From NCBI RefSeq assembly GCF_014193515.1, contig NZ_BLXX01000003.1, forward strand, positions 186,001 through 250,000: DNA of 64,000 bases, given 5' to 3'. The position numbers were made by a program, and so were the translations under genes. The notes under the pieces were generated by a model that ran no database searches, was not told the origin of the DNA, and saw nothing but the letters and a program-made list of their open reading frames with translations. Below, piece after piece: positions 26,756 through 36,344 of this stretch (the stretch's first letter is position 1; each line of letters begins with the position of its first letter). This DNA comes from Geomonas silvestris (GTDB lineage: Bacteria; Desulfobacterota; Desulfuromonadia; Geobacterales; Geobacteraceae).

Positions 26756-27136
26756 CGATCCCTCCTTGGGTGCAGTGCCTCGGGCCCGGTGCGGACCCTT
26801 GGCTGTAAATTTTGTTAAAGAACATTAATCACTATTTTTTATTTGTCAACTGCCGAGCGTCCCGGAAATCTCCGCATCTTCGCCTCTTCGGCCTAAAGCG
26901 CGGTTTTAGAGCCTCCTCCCCATGAGAACCCCTCCGCACCTCCACTCTCTCCAGCCGTGGCGCGGCTTCGCAGCATCATGAGCTTTGACATCAGGGTGAA
27001 GTCCGATAGCATTATGCGTTGTTAATAGAACGCGTTCTTACTCCCCGCGAGGGGGGGGCACCGCTCTCTCATGATCCACGAGGTGCTGGACCTGCCGGAA
27101 TCGGCTCGTTTCGTACCGGGCAGGCAAGGAGGTACT
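26756..27136 (+). other. Intergenic region upstream of the formate dehydrogenase operon
   Basis: It must hold the promoters of the BON gene (minus) and the fdh operon (plus). A candidate plus-strand promoter, TTGACA (26985-26990), 16 bases, TAGCAT (27007-27012), lies about 125 bases before the fdnG start. A frame starting at 27071 is open into fdnG but has no better ribosome site than ATG 27137. No other structure was recognised. Confidence 0.45.
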
Positions 27137-30100
27137 ATGGCAGGGGACAGGCCGAAACCGGGCTGGCCGGCATGGCGACAACTGGTGAGCGGGGATCCGG
27201 TGGGGTTGGGCGAATCGGCATTTTCGCCGCGCAGCGACTCGCTCAAGGCGCGCATCAGCGAGGCCGACCGGACGGTCGGTTCCATCTGCCCCTACTGCGG
27301 CGTGGGGTGCGGCCAAAAGGTGTACGTGCAGGACGAGAAGATCCTCGGCATCGAGGGGGACTACGACTCGCCGATCTCCCGGGGCTGCCTCTGCCCCAAG
27401 GGGGCCGCCACCATGCAGCTGGTGACCGGCACCCACCGCGTCAAGACGGTCCTCTACCGCCGTCCCTACGGCACCAGGTGGGAGGAGATCCCGCTGGAGC
27501 GCGCCATGGACCTGGTGGCGCGCCGGGTCCAGAAGACCCGCGACGAGACCTGGGAAGACCAGCATGAGAAGGGGCACCCGCTGCGGCGCAACCTGGGGAT
27601 CGCCCACCTGGGCGGCGCCACCCTCGACAATGAGGAGAACTACCTGATCAAGAAGCTCTTCTCGAGCCTGGGGATGGTCCAGGTGGAAAACCAGGCCCGA
27701 ATATGACACTCCTCCACGGTCCCCGGTCTGGGGATCTCGTTCGGAAGGGGGGGCGCCACCACCTTTCAGCAGGACCTGCAGTTCAGTGACTGCATCGTCA
27801 TCCAGGGCTCGAACATGGCGGAGTGCCACCCGGTCGGCTTCCAGTGGGTCATGAAGGCCAAAAGGCGCGGTGCGACCATCATCCACGTCGACCCTCGCTT
27901 CACGCGCACCAGCGCCGTCGCCGATATCCACGTCCCGATCCGCGCCGGCAGCGACATCGCCTTTCTGGGCGCGCTCGTCAACTACATCATCTCCAACGAC
28001 TGCCGGTTCAGGGAGTACGTGGTCAACTACACCAACGCCTCCGCCCTCATCTCGGAAGACTTTCAGGACACCGAGGACCTGGACGGGCTCTTCAGCGGCT
28101 GGGACCCCGAGAAGGGGCAGTACGATCCCAAGAGCTGGCAGTACCGCGGCGTCGAGGTCTCCCCGGCGGCCGGGCACCGCGAGATGTTCTCCGGCGAGCC
28201 GCGCTCGGAGCGGGGCGCGGGCATCGCGGCCGAGGAGCACGATCCCACCCTGACCGATCCCAAGTGCGTGTTCCAGATCGTGAAACGGCACTACGCGCGC
28301 TATACCCCCGAGGTGGTGCAAGAGGTCTGCGGCGTCGCCCCCGAGCTCTTTTTAAAGGTGGCGCGGGCCCTGTGCGACAACTCCGGACCCGAGCGGACCG
28401 GCGCCTTTTGCTACGCCGTGGGGTGGACCCAGCACACTGTCGGGGTCCAGTTCATCAGGACCGCGGCGATCGTGCAGCTCCTTCTGGGGAACATCGGGCG
28501 CCCCGGCGGCGGCATCATGGCCCTGCGCGGCCACTCCTCCATCCAGGGCTCAACCGACATCCCGACCCTCTACAACATGCTGCCGGGCTACCTCCCCATG
28601 CCCAAGGCCTCCTACGACATCGACCTCGCGAAGTACATCGAGTTCAACAAGTCGGCCAGCGGTTGGTGGAGCGAGTTCCCCAAGTACATCGTCTCGCTGC
28701 TGAAGGCCTGGTACGGCAACAACGCGAGCGCCGCCAACGACTACTGCTATCACTACCTCCCCCACATAAGCGGCGACCACTCGCACATGGTCACCGTCGC
28801 CGCCATGGCGGACGGCCTGGTCAAGGGGTACTTCGTCATGGGGGAAAACCCCGCCGTGGGGTCGATGAATGCCTCGCTGCAGCGCAAGGGGCTCAGAAAG
28901 CTGGAGTGGCTGGTGGTGCGCGACTTCGCCCCGACCGAGACCGCGGAGTTCTGGCGCTCGGCTCCCGAGGTGGTGGCCGGGGACGTGAAGCCCGAGGAGA
29001 TCGCCACCGAGGTCTTCTTCTTCCCCTGTTCCGCCCACACCGAAAAGGACGGCAGCTTCACCAATACCCAGAGGCTTTTGCAGTGGCACCACAAGGCGAT
29101 CGAGCCACCCGGCGATTGCCGCAGCGAGCTGCACTTCGTCTACCACCTGGGCAAGCGCCTGAAGGAGCTCTACCGGGACTCCCTGGACGCGAAGGATCAC
29201 CCGATCCGCGACCTCGCCTGGAACTACCGGGAGCTGGGGGAAATGCAGGAGCTGGACGCCGAGGAGGTGCTGGCGGAGATCAACGGGCACTCGCTTCCCG
29301 ATGAGAAGCCGCTTTCCGCCTACACCGAGCTCAAGGACGACGGGAGCACCGCCTGCGGCTGTTGGATCTACTGCGGTTGCCGCAAGGACGGGGTGAACCA
29401 GGCGGCGCGCCGCAAGCCCAAGGACGAGCAGGACTGGGTGGCGCTCGAGTGGGGCTGGGCCTGGCCCGCCAACCGGCGCATGCTCTACAACCGCGCCTCG
29501 GCGGACCCGGACGGAAATCCCTGGTCGCAGCGCAAGAAGTACGTCTGGTGGGATCCGGAAGAAAAGAAGTGGACCGGCTACGACAACCCGGACTGCATCG
29601 CCACGCGCCCCCCCGGACTACCGCCCTCTCGAGGGGGCCCAGGGGATCGATACCCTCTCCGGCATCGATCCGTTCATCATGCAGGCCGAAGGGAAGGGGT
29701 GGCTCTACGACCCGAGCGGCCTATTGGACGGCCCGCTTCCGACCCACTACGAGCCGCAGGAGTCGGTCTTGAAGAACCCGCTCTACGGGCAGCAGTGCAA
29801 CCCGGCGCGCCTTGAATGGATACGCCGCGACAACCCCTACCACAAGGCCTGGGGCGACCCGCGCTACCCCTTCATCGCCACCACCTACCGGGTCACCGAG
29901 CACCACACCGCGGGGGGGATGAGCCGCTGGCTCCCCTGGTTAAACGAGCTGCAACCCGAGATGTTCGTCGAGGTCTCGCCGGAACTCGCCGGGCTGCGCG
30001 GGCTGGAAAACGGCGGCTGGGCCACGGTGAGCACCATCCGCGGCGAGATCGAGGCGCGCGTCTTGGTGACCGAGCGCCTGCACCCCTTGGTGGTGCAGGG

Positions 30101-30419
30101 ACAGGTGCTGCACCAGGTGGGAATCCCCTACCACTGGAGCTACGTGGGGCGCAGCACCGGGGACGCCGCCAACGAGCTCACCGCCTTCGTCGCCGATCCC
30201 AACGTGAGTATCGAGGAGTCCAAGGCCTTTTCGGTGCAGGTCGTGGCGGGGCGGCGGGCGAGCCGCAGGCGCGCCGCTGCCGTCGGACCGCTCGCCGAGC
30301 CGGAACCGGGGCAGGAGCAGGGAGGAGAGCCGAGCCGCGACCTGCCGCAGGTGCAGGCCAAGAAGCCGGCTCCCCACGGCGAGCGTTCGGGGCGGCAGCA
30401 ACAGACCGAGGAGGCTTGA
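27137..30419 (+). CDS. fdnG: Formate dehydrogenase alpha subunit, selenocysteine-containing, with a frameshift
   Basis: A molybdopterin enzyme that oxidises formate to CO2, or the reverse. ATG 27137 follows AAGGAGG. The N-terminal [4Fe-4S] cluster is CPYCGVGC...GCLCPKG. Codon 190 is UGA (27704-27706) in the family's selenocysteine position (QARI-U-HSSTVPGL), followed by a SECIS-like hairpin; the frame continues through the molybdopterin domains. In the run of seven C at about 29608-29614 the frame shifts: the alpha-subunit sequence continues in another frame (DYRPLEGAQGIDTLSG...) to TGA 30419. Six C would restore one frame of about 1093 codons. No Tat signal is seen, unlike E. coli FdnG, so the enzyme may face the cytoplasm. 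The C-terminal tail is rich in Arg, Glu and Gln and unlike the family. Confidence 0.9.
27718..27736 (+). promoter_or_regulatory. Bacterial SECIS element in fdnG
   Basis: Eleven bases after the UGA, a 7-bp stem (ggtcccc / ggggatc) carries the five-base loop GGTCT. An apical GGU/GGUCU loop close behind the UGA is what the SelB elongation factor binds in E. coli formate dehydrogenase mRNAs. Confidence 0.8.
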
Positions 30420-30422
30420 GCT

Positions 30423-31211
30423 ATGGAACCGCACGGCTTTTTCACCGACACCTCGGTCTGCATCGGCTGCAAGGCCTGCGAGGTCGCCTGCAAGCAGTGG
30501 AACCAGCTCCCCGCCGACGGGGCCTACTTCAGCGGCCGCTCCTACGACAACACCCTGCACCTGGAGTCGACCACCTGGCGCCACGTGGCGTTTCTGGAGC
30601 ACAGCCGCCAGCTCTCGGGGCAGACCACGGCGCGCCCCTTTTCCTGGCTCTTTCTCTCCGACGTCTGCAAGCACTGCAACCGGGCCGGCTGCCTGGAGGC
30701 GTGCCCGACGGGAGCCCTGGTGCGCACCGAGTTCGCCAGCGTCTACCTGCAGCCCGACGTCTGCAACGGCTGCGGCTACTGCGTGGTGGCCTGCCCCTTC
30801 GGGGTGATCAACCGCCGCGAGGACGACGGCCGGGCCTGGAAGTGCACCCTGTGCTACGACCGGCAGAAGGTGGGGCTGGAGCCGGCCTGCGCCAAGACCT
30901 GTCCAACCGACTCGATCTTCTTCGGCCCGGTCGAGGAGCTCAAGGTCCGGGCCCAGGCGCGCCTTTTGGAGCTGCACCGCAAAGGGGTGCACGAGGCGCG
31001 GCTCTACGGCATGACGGAGCTGGACCAGCCGGGGACCGAGGGGCTCAACGCCTTTTTCCTGCTCCTCGACCGCCCCGAGGCCTACAACCTCCCTCCCGAG
31101 CCGCGGGTACCGACCAAGGAGGCGGGAAGGGCGTGGGGGATGATGGGGTTGGCCGCGCTGGGAATGGTAGCAGCGGCCATTGCCGCGGTCCGGGCGGGAG
31201 GTGAAGAATGA
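30423..31211 (+). CDS. Formate dehydrogenase iron-sulfur subunit
   Basis: A 262-residue electron-transfer subunit with four [4Fe-4S] cysteine groups: CIGCKACEVAC, CKHCNRAGCLEACP, CNGCGYCVVACP and the CTLC...CAKTCP pair. It passes electrons between the alpha subunit and the membrane partner. A single C-terminal hydrophobic helix (about residues 238-257) anchors it, as in FdnH. It starts 3 bases after fdnG and overlaps the NrfD gene by four bases. Confidence 0.93.
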   Translation: MEPHGFFTDTSVCIGCKACEVACKQWNQLPADGAYFSGRSYDNTLHLESTTWRHVAFLEHSRQLSGQTTARPFSWLFLSDVCKHCNRAGCLEACPTGALVRTEFASVYLQPDVCNGCGYCVVACPFGVINRREDDGRAWKCTLCYDRQKVGLEPACAKTCPTDSIFFGPVEELKVRAQARLLELHRKGVHEARLYGMTELDQPGTEGLNAFFLLLDRPEAYNLPPEPRVPTKEAGRAWGMMGLAALGMVAAAIAAVRAGGEE

Positions 31212-32251
31212 CCGAGCTTTTTGCAAGGAGACAGGCAACGGCGGAACGCGAGCTCGACCCGCAGCTGGCCGTACTTTCCGGGGAGGCCGCCGGGCAACGG
31301 ATCCGGCACCCCGCGGCGCAGCAGGGGATGCCCCCGATACCCCTCTGGCAGAAAGTGCCGTCGCAGCCCGGGGAAGAGGCGCAAAAGGACTACTACCGCC
31401 TGCCGCTTTTAAAGGAGCCGGTCTGGATCTGGTCGGTCCCGGCGTACTTCTACCTCGGGGGGGTCGCGGGCGGCAGCGCGCTCCTCGCCACCCTGGCGCA
31501 CGGCAAGCGCGGGCTCAAAAAGTTGGCGGCGCTCTGCCGCGGGCTCGCCTTTGCGGGGACCACGGTGGGGCCGGCCCTGCTCACCTACGACCTGGGGAAG
31601 ATGGGGCGTTTCCTCAACATGCTCCGGGTGTTCAGGCCGAGCTCCCCCATGAGCGTCGGCTCCTGGTCGCTCGCGGGCTCCGGAGCGCTCGCCACGCTGG
31701 CGCTTGTCCAGGGGGACCACCCGGCAGCCAAACCGACCACCCGGGCGCTGGCCGGCGGCGGGCTGGTGGTCTCCGGCTACACCGGGGTCTTGTTGGGCAA
31801 CAGCGCGAACCCGCTCTGGCAGGGGACCCGGCTTACCCTGCCGCTGCTCTTCACCGCCTCCGCAATCGCGAGCACCTCGGCACTTCTTGAGTTGTTCACG
31901 CTGAACCGGCGGGAGGAGCGGGTGGTGCGGCGCTTCGGCACCATCGGCAAGATCGCCGAGGCCGGGAGCATGGCGCTCTTCGAACTGGAGGCGGCGCAGA
32001 ACCCGGAGGCGGCCCGGGCGCTCGATCGCGGCAAGGCGGGGGTACTCTGGAAAGGGGCGAAGGGATTTCTGGCCGCGGGGATCGCGCTGAGCCTGCTGCC
32101 GGGGGATTCGGTGGGGAAAAGGCGCGCGGCGGGCACGCTCACCACCATCGGGGCGCTCTGCCTGCGCTTCGGGCTTCTGGAGGCGGGGAAGGAGGCGGTG
32201 CGCGACCCCCAGGCGGTGATCACGCCACAGTTGAAGGGCCTCGCTCGATAG
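31208..32251 (+). CDS. NrfD family quinone-reactive membrane subunit
   Basis: A 347-residue polytopic membrane protein of the NrfD/PsrC type, which exchanges electrons with menaquinone and has no haem. About 65 hydrophilic residues precede the first helix (VWIWSVPAYFYLGGVAGG). It replaces the cytochrome b subunit FdnI of the E. coli complex. The gene overlaps the iron-sulfur subunit gene as ATGA, completing a three-subunit membrane formate dehydrogenase. Confidence 0.9.
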   Translation: MTELFARRQATAERELDPQLAVLSGEAAGQRIRHPAAQQGMPPIPLWQKVPSQPGEEAQKDYYRLPLLKEPVWIWSVPAYFYLGGVAGGSALLATLAHGKRGLKKLAALCRGLAFAGTTVGPALLTYDLGKMGRFLNMLRVFRPSSPMSVGSWSLAGSGALATLALVQGDHPAAKPTTRALAGGGLVVSGYTGVLLGNSANPLWQGTRLTLPLLFTASAIASTSALLELFTLNRREERVVRRFGTIGKIAEAGSMALFELEAAQNPEAARALDRGKAGVLWKGAKGFLAAGIALSLLPGDSVGKRRAAGTLTTIGALCLRFGLLEAGKEAVRDPQAVITPQLKGLAR

Positions 32252-32392
32252 CCGGTGATCCGCGATTTTGGCGACTGGCCTTAGCTCCTGCAGGTTGACG
32301 GGAAGGCGAGGAAGGCGGCTCGCCCGTACCACAGAGCCATCTCCCTGCTCACGCTTTCATGCGGCAGGGCCTCCTACGACCAAGAAGAAATC

Positions 32393-33304
32393 CTACTCCG
32401 GCAGTTCTCCGGCGGGAGGCAACTCCGCTCCCGCCGACTCCTGCAGCACCTCATCAGCCCCCTCTCTCAGAAAACGCTCGATTATCAGGTAGGTCTCCCG
32501 CGCCTTCTCCTCCTGCGGGTTGTGCCCGCACTCCTCGAGGACCACCAGCCGCGCGCCCGGCACGTCCTGCACCAGGCGCTCCCCCTGCGACAGCGGCACG
32601 ATCAGGTCGTGCCTCCCCCACAGAAGCAGCATCGAGGTTTCGATGTCCCGGTACCTCTCGGGGATGCGCGCCACGTCGGGCGGCACCAGCTGCTGGCAGG
32701 TCGCCACCAGGGCGCGCCGGGCGTCCCGGTCCTGGTAGCAGGGGGCATAGCGCTCGATGTGTTCCCGGTTCACCAGGCGCTGGTCGTAGTAGGCCGCCTT
32801 GAGGCCCACCTTAACCCAGGCCCGAGGGGCGTAGAGGTTGATGAAGAGCGGGCCGACTAAGGGGTAGCGGAAGACCCGGGCTATCAGGGGGAGCCCCTGC
32901 AGGTACCCCGGCCCCGCCAGGATCACCACTTTGCGGAGCAGGTGCTGCCGGCCCTGCTCCTTTGCCAGGAGGGTGGCGAGGAGCACCACCGCTCCGCCCA
33001 GCGAGTGGCCGACGACCATGGCCTGAGTAAGGCCGAGCCGCTCCAGGAAATCGAGCAATCGGCGCGCGTGCCCGCGGATCGAATAGTCGGCGTCCTTAGG
33101 TTTGGCGGACTCGCCGGAACCGAGCAGGTCGACGAGGTAGAGCGTGTAGCTTTCGGGAGAGAAGAGCGGGACCAGGTCGGTCCAGCATTGGGAACGGGAG
33201 GCCAAGCCGTGCAGGAGGACCAGGGCGCGGGGGCCGCGGCCGACCACCCGGTAGCTCAAAAGTTCCATTTCGGAGAGGTCGCAGGTAAAAAGAGGGGTGT
33301 CCAT
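32393..33304 (-). CDS. Alpha/beta hydrolase
   Basis: A 303-residue alpha/beta hydrolase with oxyanion region LLHGLAS, nucleophile elbow GHSLGG, acid in WGRHDLIVP and catalytic His in EECGHNPQEEK. ATG 33304 (MDTPLFTCDLS) is the first plausible start; the longer frame upstream crosses a palindromic repeat. The substrate is unknown; it could be an esterase, lipase or C-C hydrolase. The C-terminus has a Pro/Glu-rich tail. It is transcribed towards the formate dehydrogenase operon. Confidence 0.87.
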   Translation of the reverse strand: MDTPLFTCDLSEMELLSYRVVGRGPRALVLLHGLASRSQCWTDLVPLFSPESYTLYLVDLLGSGESAKPKDADYSIRGHARRLLDFLERLGLTQAMVVGHSLGGAVVLLATLLAKEQGRQHLLRKVVILAGPGYLQGLPLIARVFRYPLVGPLFINLYAPRAWVKVGLKAAYYDQRLVNREHIERYAPCYQDRDARRALVATCQQLVPPDVARIPERYRDIETSMLLLWGRHDLIVPLSQGERLVQDVPGARLVVLEECGHNPQEEKARETYLIIERFLREGADEVLQESAGAELPPAGELPE

Positions 33305-33350
33305 GCGGTCAGTGTAGCAGAAACCAGAGGGATTTAAGAGAGGTGGTTCG

Positions 33351-33424
33351 CCGCGGAAGGCACGGAGGTCCGCGAGGAACGGCTTATCCAAAAGCCCTTC
33401 TCCGTCTCCTCCGTGCCTCCGTGG
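33351..33424. repeat. Inverted repeat of the CCACGGAGGCACGGAGG family
   Basis: The arms ccgcggaaggcacggagg and ctcctccgtgcctccgtgg flank about 38 bases between the hydrolase and Tim44-like genes. A related element with the core CACAGAGG lies at 49877-49963. Confidence 0.65.
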
Positions 33425-33452
33425 CACATGTTTTTAAGAACCGGTCTGTCGG

Positions 33453-34430
33453 CTACTTCTGCTGGATGGCAGACAGGCGCCAGGGGTTGTTGCCGACCGG
33501 GCGCGTGAAGGTCCAGTACTCCTCGAACTTCACCGGATCGGTCTTGCTCCCGGAGAGGACGGTGCCGGTCTCGTCGGTGGTGTAGTCGAGCAGGTTCGCC
33601 TGGATGAGGGCGGTGGCAAAGTCCTGGCCGGACTCCTGCCACACCTCGGCGAGCTCCACCTTGCGCACCGCGATGTTCTCCAACCGGTTCACCTGGCGCT
33701 CGCGCAGGAGCCGGCTCACGTCCTCCTGCAGGATTCCGCGCATCTCCTCGGTGAGCAGAGCGCCGACCGGCGCCAGGTCGCGGTTCATCCAGGCACCCTG
33801 GATCTTGAAGAAGAGGTCCATGGCGTTGTCGCCGAAGCGCTGCTCGTCGAAGGACGGGTCCATCTGGCGCAGGTGGGCGATCCCGGTTTCCAGGTCATGG
33901 GCGGCAGGATTTTCCACCTGCTGGTAGGAGGACGGCGGCAGGGTCACATCCTGGTACCCCTGCTGGTAGCCGCCCGGCTGGTATCCCGCCTGGCTGTAGC
34001 TCGACTGGGTCGCCGGTTCCCTGCGGCTCTTCACGAACCGGTAGATCAGGTAGCCGATACCGGCCAAAAGGACGATCTCGAAGAGGCCGATGCCGCCGCC
34101 CCCCATGCCCCCCATGCCGCCGGCCATCCCCATGCTCCTGAAGAGCATGCCGCCCAGCATGCCGCCGACCAGGCCGCCTGCCATGCTCCTTAAGAATCCG
34201 CCGCCGGCGGGCTGCTGGTAGCTGTTGGGGATGGGCGCGGCCTGCTGGCGCGGCTGGCTCGGCTGGGTGTACGGGCTCGAGGGGGCGGGGCGCGAGTAGC
34301 TGCGCGTGCCGCGGCTTCCCATGGAACGGCTGGAACCGGCACGCGCCTCGGCGTTCAGCTCCATGACGGTCACGCTCATCATGAGGACCGCGGCAAGAAT
34401 TGCGAAGAGTTTGGCTCCCTTGTTTTTCAT
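33453..34430 (-). CDS. Tim44-like domain membrane protein
   Basis: A 325-residue protein with a signal-like N-terminal helix (residues 5-24), a low-complexity Ser/Pro/Gln/Gly/Met region with a GMGGMGGGG run, one membrane helix (FEIVLLAGIGYLIYRFV), a Gln/Tyr-rich linker and a C-terminal Tim44-like domain (about 180-325). Bacterial Tim44-like proteins are envelope-associated and of unknown function. AAGGAG precedes ATG 34430. Confidence 0.82.
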   Translation of the reverse strand: MKNKGAKLFAILAAVLMMSVTVMELNAEARAGSSRSMGSRGTRSYSRPAPSSPYTQPSQPRQQAAPIPNSYQQPAGGGFLRSMAGGLVGGMLGGMLFRSMGMAGGMGGMGGGGIGLFEIVLLAGIGYLIYRFVKSRREPATQSSYSQAGYQPGGYQQGYQDVTLPPSSYQQVENPAAHDLETGIAHLRQMDPSFDEQRFGDNAMDLFFKIQGAWMNRDLAPVGALLTEEMRGILQEDVSRLLRERQVNRLENIAVRKVELAEVWQESGQDFATALIQANLLDYTTDETGTVLSGSKTDPVKFEEYWTFTRPVGNNPWRLSAIQQK

Positions 34431-34485
34431 CGTTGTTAGCTCCTTGAAGATCGGTTGTATTTTCGGAAATGGCTGCCGGCGCCTG

Positions 34486-34704
34486 CTACGGCTCCAGGCA
34501 GATCCCCTTGCGGGTGGTGAGCCAGAAGCTGAGGGCTTCGCGCACCACGTCGGAGAGGTTTGTGTGGGTGGCCTCGCTGATCCGGTCCAGCACCCGTTTT
34601 TCCCGGTCGCTGATGCGCAGCGATACCACGTTGTTGAGTCCCTTGCGCTCCTTCTTCCTTGCGGTTCTCCTGGTTGGCGTAAGAGCCAAGTGTTGATACT
34701 GCAT
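34486..34704 (-). CDS. Ribbon-helix-helix DNA-binding protein
   Basis: A 72-residue basic protein whose middle (NNVVSLRISDREKRVLDRIS) and following helix (TNLSDVVREALSFWL) fit the CopG/Arc ribbon-helix-helix fold. ATG 34704 follows AAAGGAGG. No toxin gene is next to it, so a small transcriptional regulator is more likely than an antitoxin. It lies 55 bases upstream of the Tim44-like gene on the same strand. Confidence 0.75.
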   Translation of the reverse strand: MQYQHLALTPTRRTARKKERKGLNNVVSLRISDREKRVLDRISEATHTNLSDVVREALSFWLTTRKGICLEP

Positions 34705-34816
34705 ATGTCTGCCTCCTTTGAATGCACGATGAAGCCGTTGCCCGTGGGGCAACCTTGGTAGGGGGACCCCTAAAGGTCCCGTGTACAACCGGGTGCCGGC
34801 AGCCCGCTGCCGCCTG

Positions 34817-35062
34817 CTACCGGTTCAGATCCGAATGCTCTCTCCCCTTCTTCCAACGCTCCAGGCGGCTGCGCACCAACTCCAGCAGCTTGCGCGCCCA
34901 GAGAAATTCGCTCGCCAGGATGGCGAGTCCCACCGGGATCACCACAAAGGCCGGTCCCGGCAGGACCACCAGGGCGATACCGATCGCCAGCACGGTACCG
35001 CCCACGATGGCGATCACCGCCCGTTTGGCCTGTCCCAGCGTTCCCCTCAAAAGTCGTTGCAT
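34817..35062 (-). CDS. Small PGPGW-type membrane protein
   Basis: An 81-residue protein starting at ATG 35062 behind a GAGGGAAC site. It has one or two hydrophobic helices around VLPGPAFVVIPVGLAILASEF, the signature of the putative transmembrane PGPGW family, and a basic C-terminus. Function unknown. Confidence 0.75.
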   Translation of the reverse strand: MQRLLRGTLGQAKRAVIAIVGGTVLAIGIALVVLPGPAFVVIPVGLAILASEFLWARKLLELVRSRLERWKKGREHSDLNR

Positions 35063-35187
35063 GTTCCCTCTCGTCGTACCAACCGCGGGGGACCCACCCG
35101 CGGGCCGGGGCAGGTGTGCCAGGGGCTTCAGGCACTGCCTATTAGGGAAGCCGCCACAGAGAAGACGGTCCGTTACCTCGGTGGCAA

Positions 35188-35231
35188 CCTCCCCCACCCC
35201 CCGACCCCCTCCCGCAAGGGGCGGGGGAGGC
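35188..35231. repeat. GC-rich palindromic repeat (half element)
   Basis: A run of CCTCCCCC followed by the palindrome ccctcccgcaaggggcggggg. It belongs to the same family as the larger inverted repeats at 51493, 52886 and 54503. Confidence 0.55.
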
Positions 35232-35254
35232 TCTGACTTACGGCCGCAGCGCCG

Positions 35255-36031
35255 TCAGGAGGTGTGGCGCTGGCCGGGGCCCTGCCCCTCTTGCGCCGCG
35301 GCGAGGTGCGGCTCGTGAAGTTTCACCGGCTGGCCGCGCTGCATGCGCAGGTTCAGCATCTCGACCAAGACCGAGAAGGCCATGGCGAAGTAGAGGTACC
35401 CCTTGGGGATGTGCATGTCGAGCCCGTCGCCGATGAGCGCCACGCCGATCAAAAGCAGAAAGCTCAGGGCCAGCATCTTCAGGGTCGGGTGCTTCTCCAC
35501 GAAGGCGCTGATCCTGCCCGAGAAGAGCATCATGAAGCCGACTGCGATCACCACCGCGGCGACCATCACCGCAAGCTGGCTCGCCATCCCCAGTGCCGTG
35601 ATGATGGAGTCGAGCGAGAACACCACGTCCAGCATGAGGATCTGGCCGATCACCGCCGCAAAGCCCGCACGGCTGCCGGTCGAAACCAGGGTCTCGTCCC
35701 CCTCGAGCTTCTCGTGGATCTCGTGGGTGCTCTTCCAGATCAGGAACAGGCCGCCGGAGATGAGGATCAGGTCCCGCCCCGAGATCTCGTTCCCCAGCAC
35801 CGTGAAGAGCGGGGCGGTAAGCCCCATGAGCCAGCTCAGCGAGAAAAGGAGCGCCACCCTGATGAACATCGCCAGCCCCAGGCCGAGCAGTCGGGCCTTT
35901 TCGCGCTGCTCCACCGGGAGCTTCCCGGCCTGGATCGAGATGAAGATGATGTTGTCGATGCCGAGCACGATCTCAAGCGCGCTCAAGGTCACCAGTGCCA
36001 GCCAAACCTGCGGGTCCGTAAGCCATGTCAT
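35255..36031 (-). CDS. TerC family membrane protein, probable manganese exporter
   Basis: A 258-residue integral membrane protein with about seven helices and the TerC motifs EIVLGIDNIIFI and MLDVVFSLDSIITALGM, whose paired Asp residues are typical of the family. Some members (Alx, YkoY, MeeF) export Mn2+. The yybP-ykoY riboswitch upstream supports that role. GGAGGTTTAACCC precedes ATG 36031. The C-terminus ends in a hydrophilic Gln/Gly/His tail. Confidence 0.9.
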   Translation of the reverse strand: MTWLTDPQVWLALVTLSALEIVLGIDNIIFISIQAGKLPVEQREKARLLGLGLAMFIRVALLFSLSWLMGLTAPLFTVLGNEISGRDLILISGGLFLIWKSTHEIHEKLEGDETLVSTGSRAGFAAVIGQILMLDVVFSLDSIITALGMASQLAVMVAAVVIAVGFMMLFSGRISAFVEKHPTLKMLALSFLLLIGVALIGDGLDMHIPKGYLYFAMAFSVLVEMLNLRMQRGQPVKLHEPHLAAAQEGQGPGQRHTS

Positions 36032-36051
36032 GGGTTAAACCTCCAGAGTGA

Positions 36052-36303
36052 TCAATAGCGATCACTGTAATAGATATCAATGTGGACGCAAGGTTCCAGG
36101 CGCTCAATGTGGTGGCCGTGTCGGCGCTGTGCGGGACGCGACTCGGCCGCAAGAGGCGGCGGCACGCCGCAAAGCACGTGGCCGTAGCCAAGCCAGGAGA
36201 GGTGCGCAAACCGCTTCTCGAGGCTGCTGCCACGGGGCGCGTTGCGGTAACAACGGGATAGGTGCTGAACAGGAGAGGGTGGGGTACTGGCGGGTTTGTG
36301 CAT
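36052..36303 (-). CDS. Small ORF between the Mn riboswitch and the TerC family gene
   Basis: An 83-codon frame starts at ATG 36303 behind a strong GGAGGTAATGCC site and ends 20 bases before the TerC start. The predicted product (MHKPASTPPSPVQHLSRCYR...HIDIYYSDRY) matches no family I know and has no membrane segment. It could be a leader peptide, a small gene in the Mn regulon or a chance frame. Its position in the riboswitch transcript and good ribosome site favour translation. Confidence 0.4.
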   Translation of the reverse strand: MHKPASTPPSPVQHLSRCYRNAPRGSSLEKRFAHLSWLGYGHVLCGVPPPLAAESRPAQRRHGHHIERLEPCVHIDIYYSDRY

Positions 36304-36344
36304 GGCATTACCTCCGACTGTTCAGCGCCTGGCGGCCCTGGTTT

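Noticed and set aside
27815-29815. Reading the formate dehydrogenase as three separate genes
   Set aside because: The UGA has selenocysteine context with a SECIS-like hairpin, and sequence similarity runs across both the UGA and the C-run shift, so these are parts of one gene.
29816-31204. Open frame of 462 codons over the end of fdnG and the iron-sulfur subunit
   Set aside because: Out-of-frame with two well-supported genes. The product is an Arg/Ala/Gly-rich shadow.
33428-34727. Upstream extensions of the Tim44-like frame to 34727 and of the hydrolase frame to 33427
   Set aside because: Both cross other features (the ribbon-helix-helix gene, an inverted repeat) and better ribosome sites exist at 34430 and before the signal or core domains.
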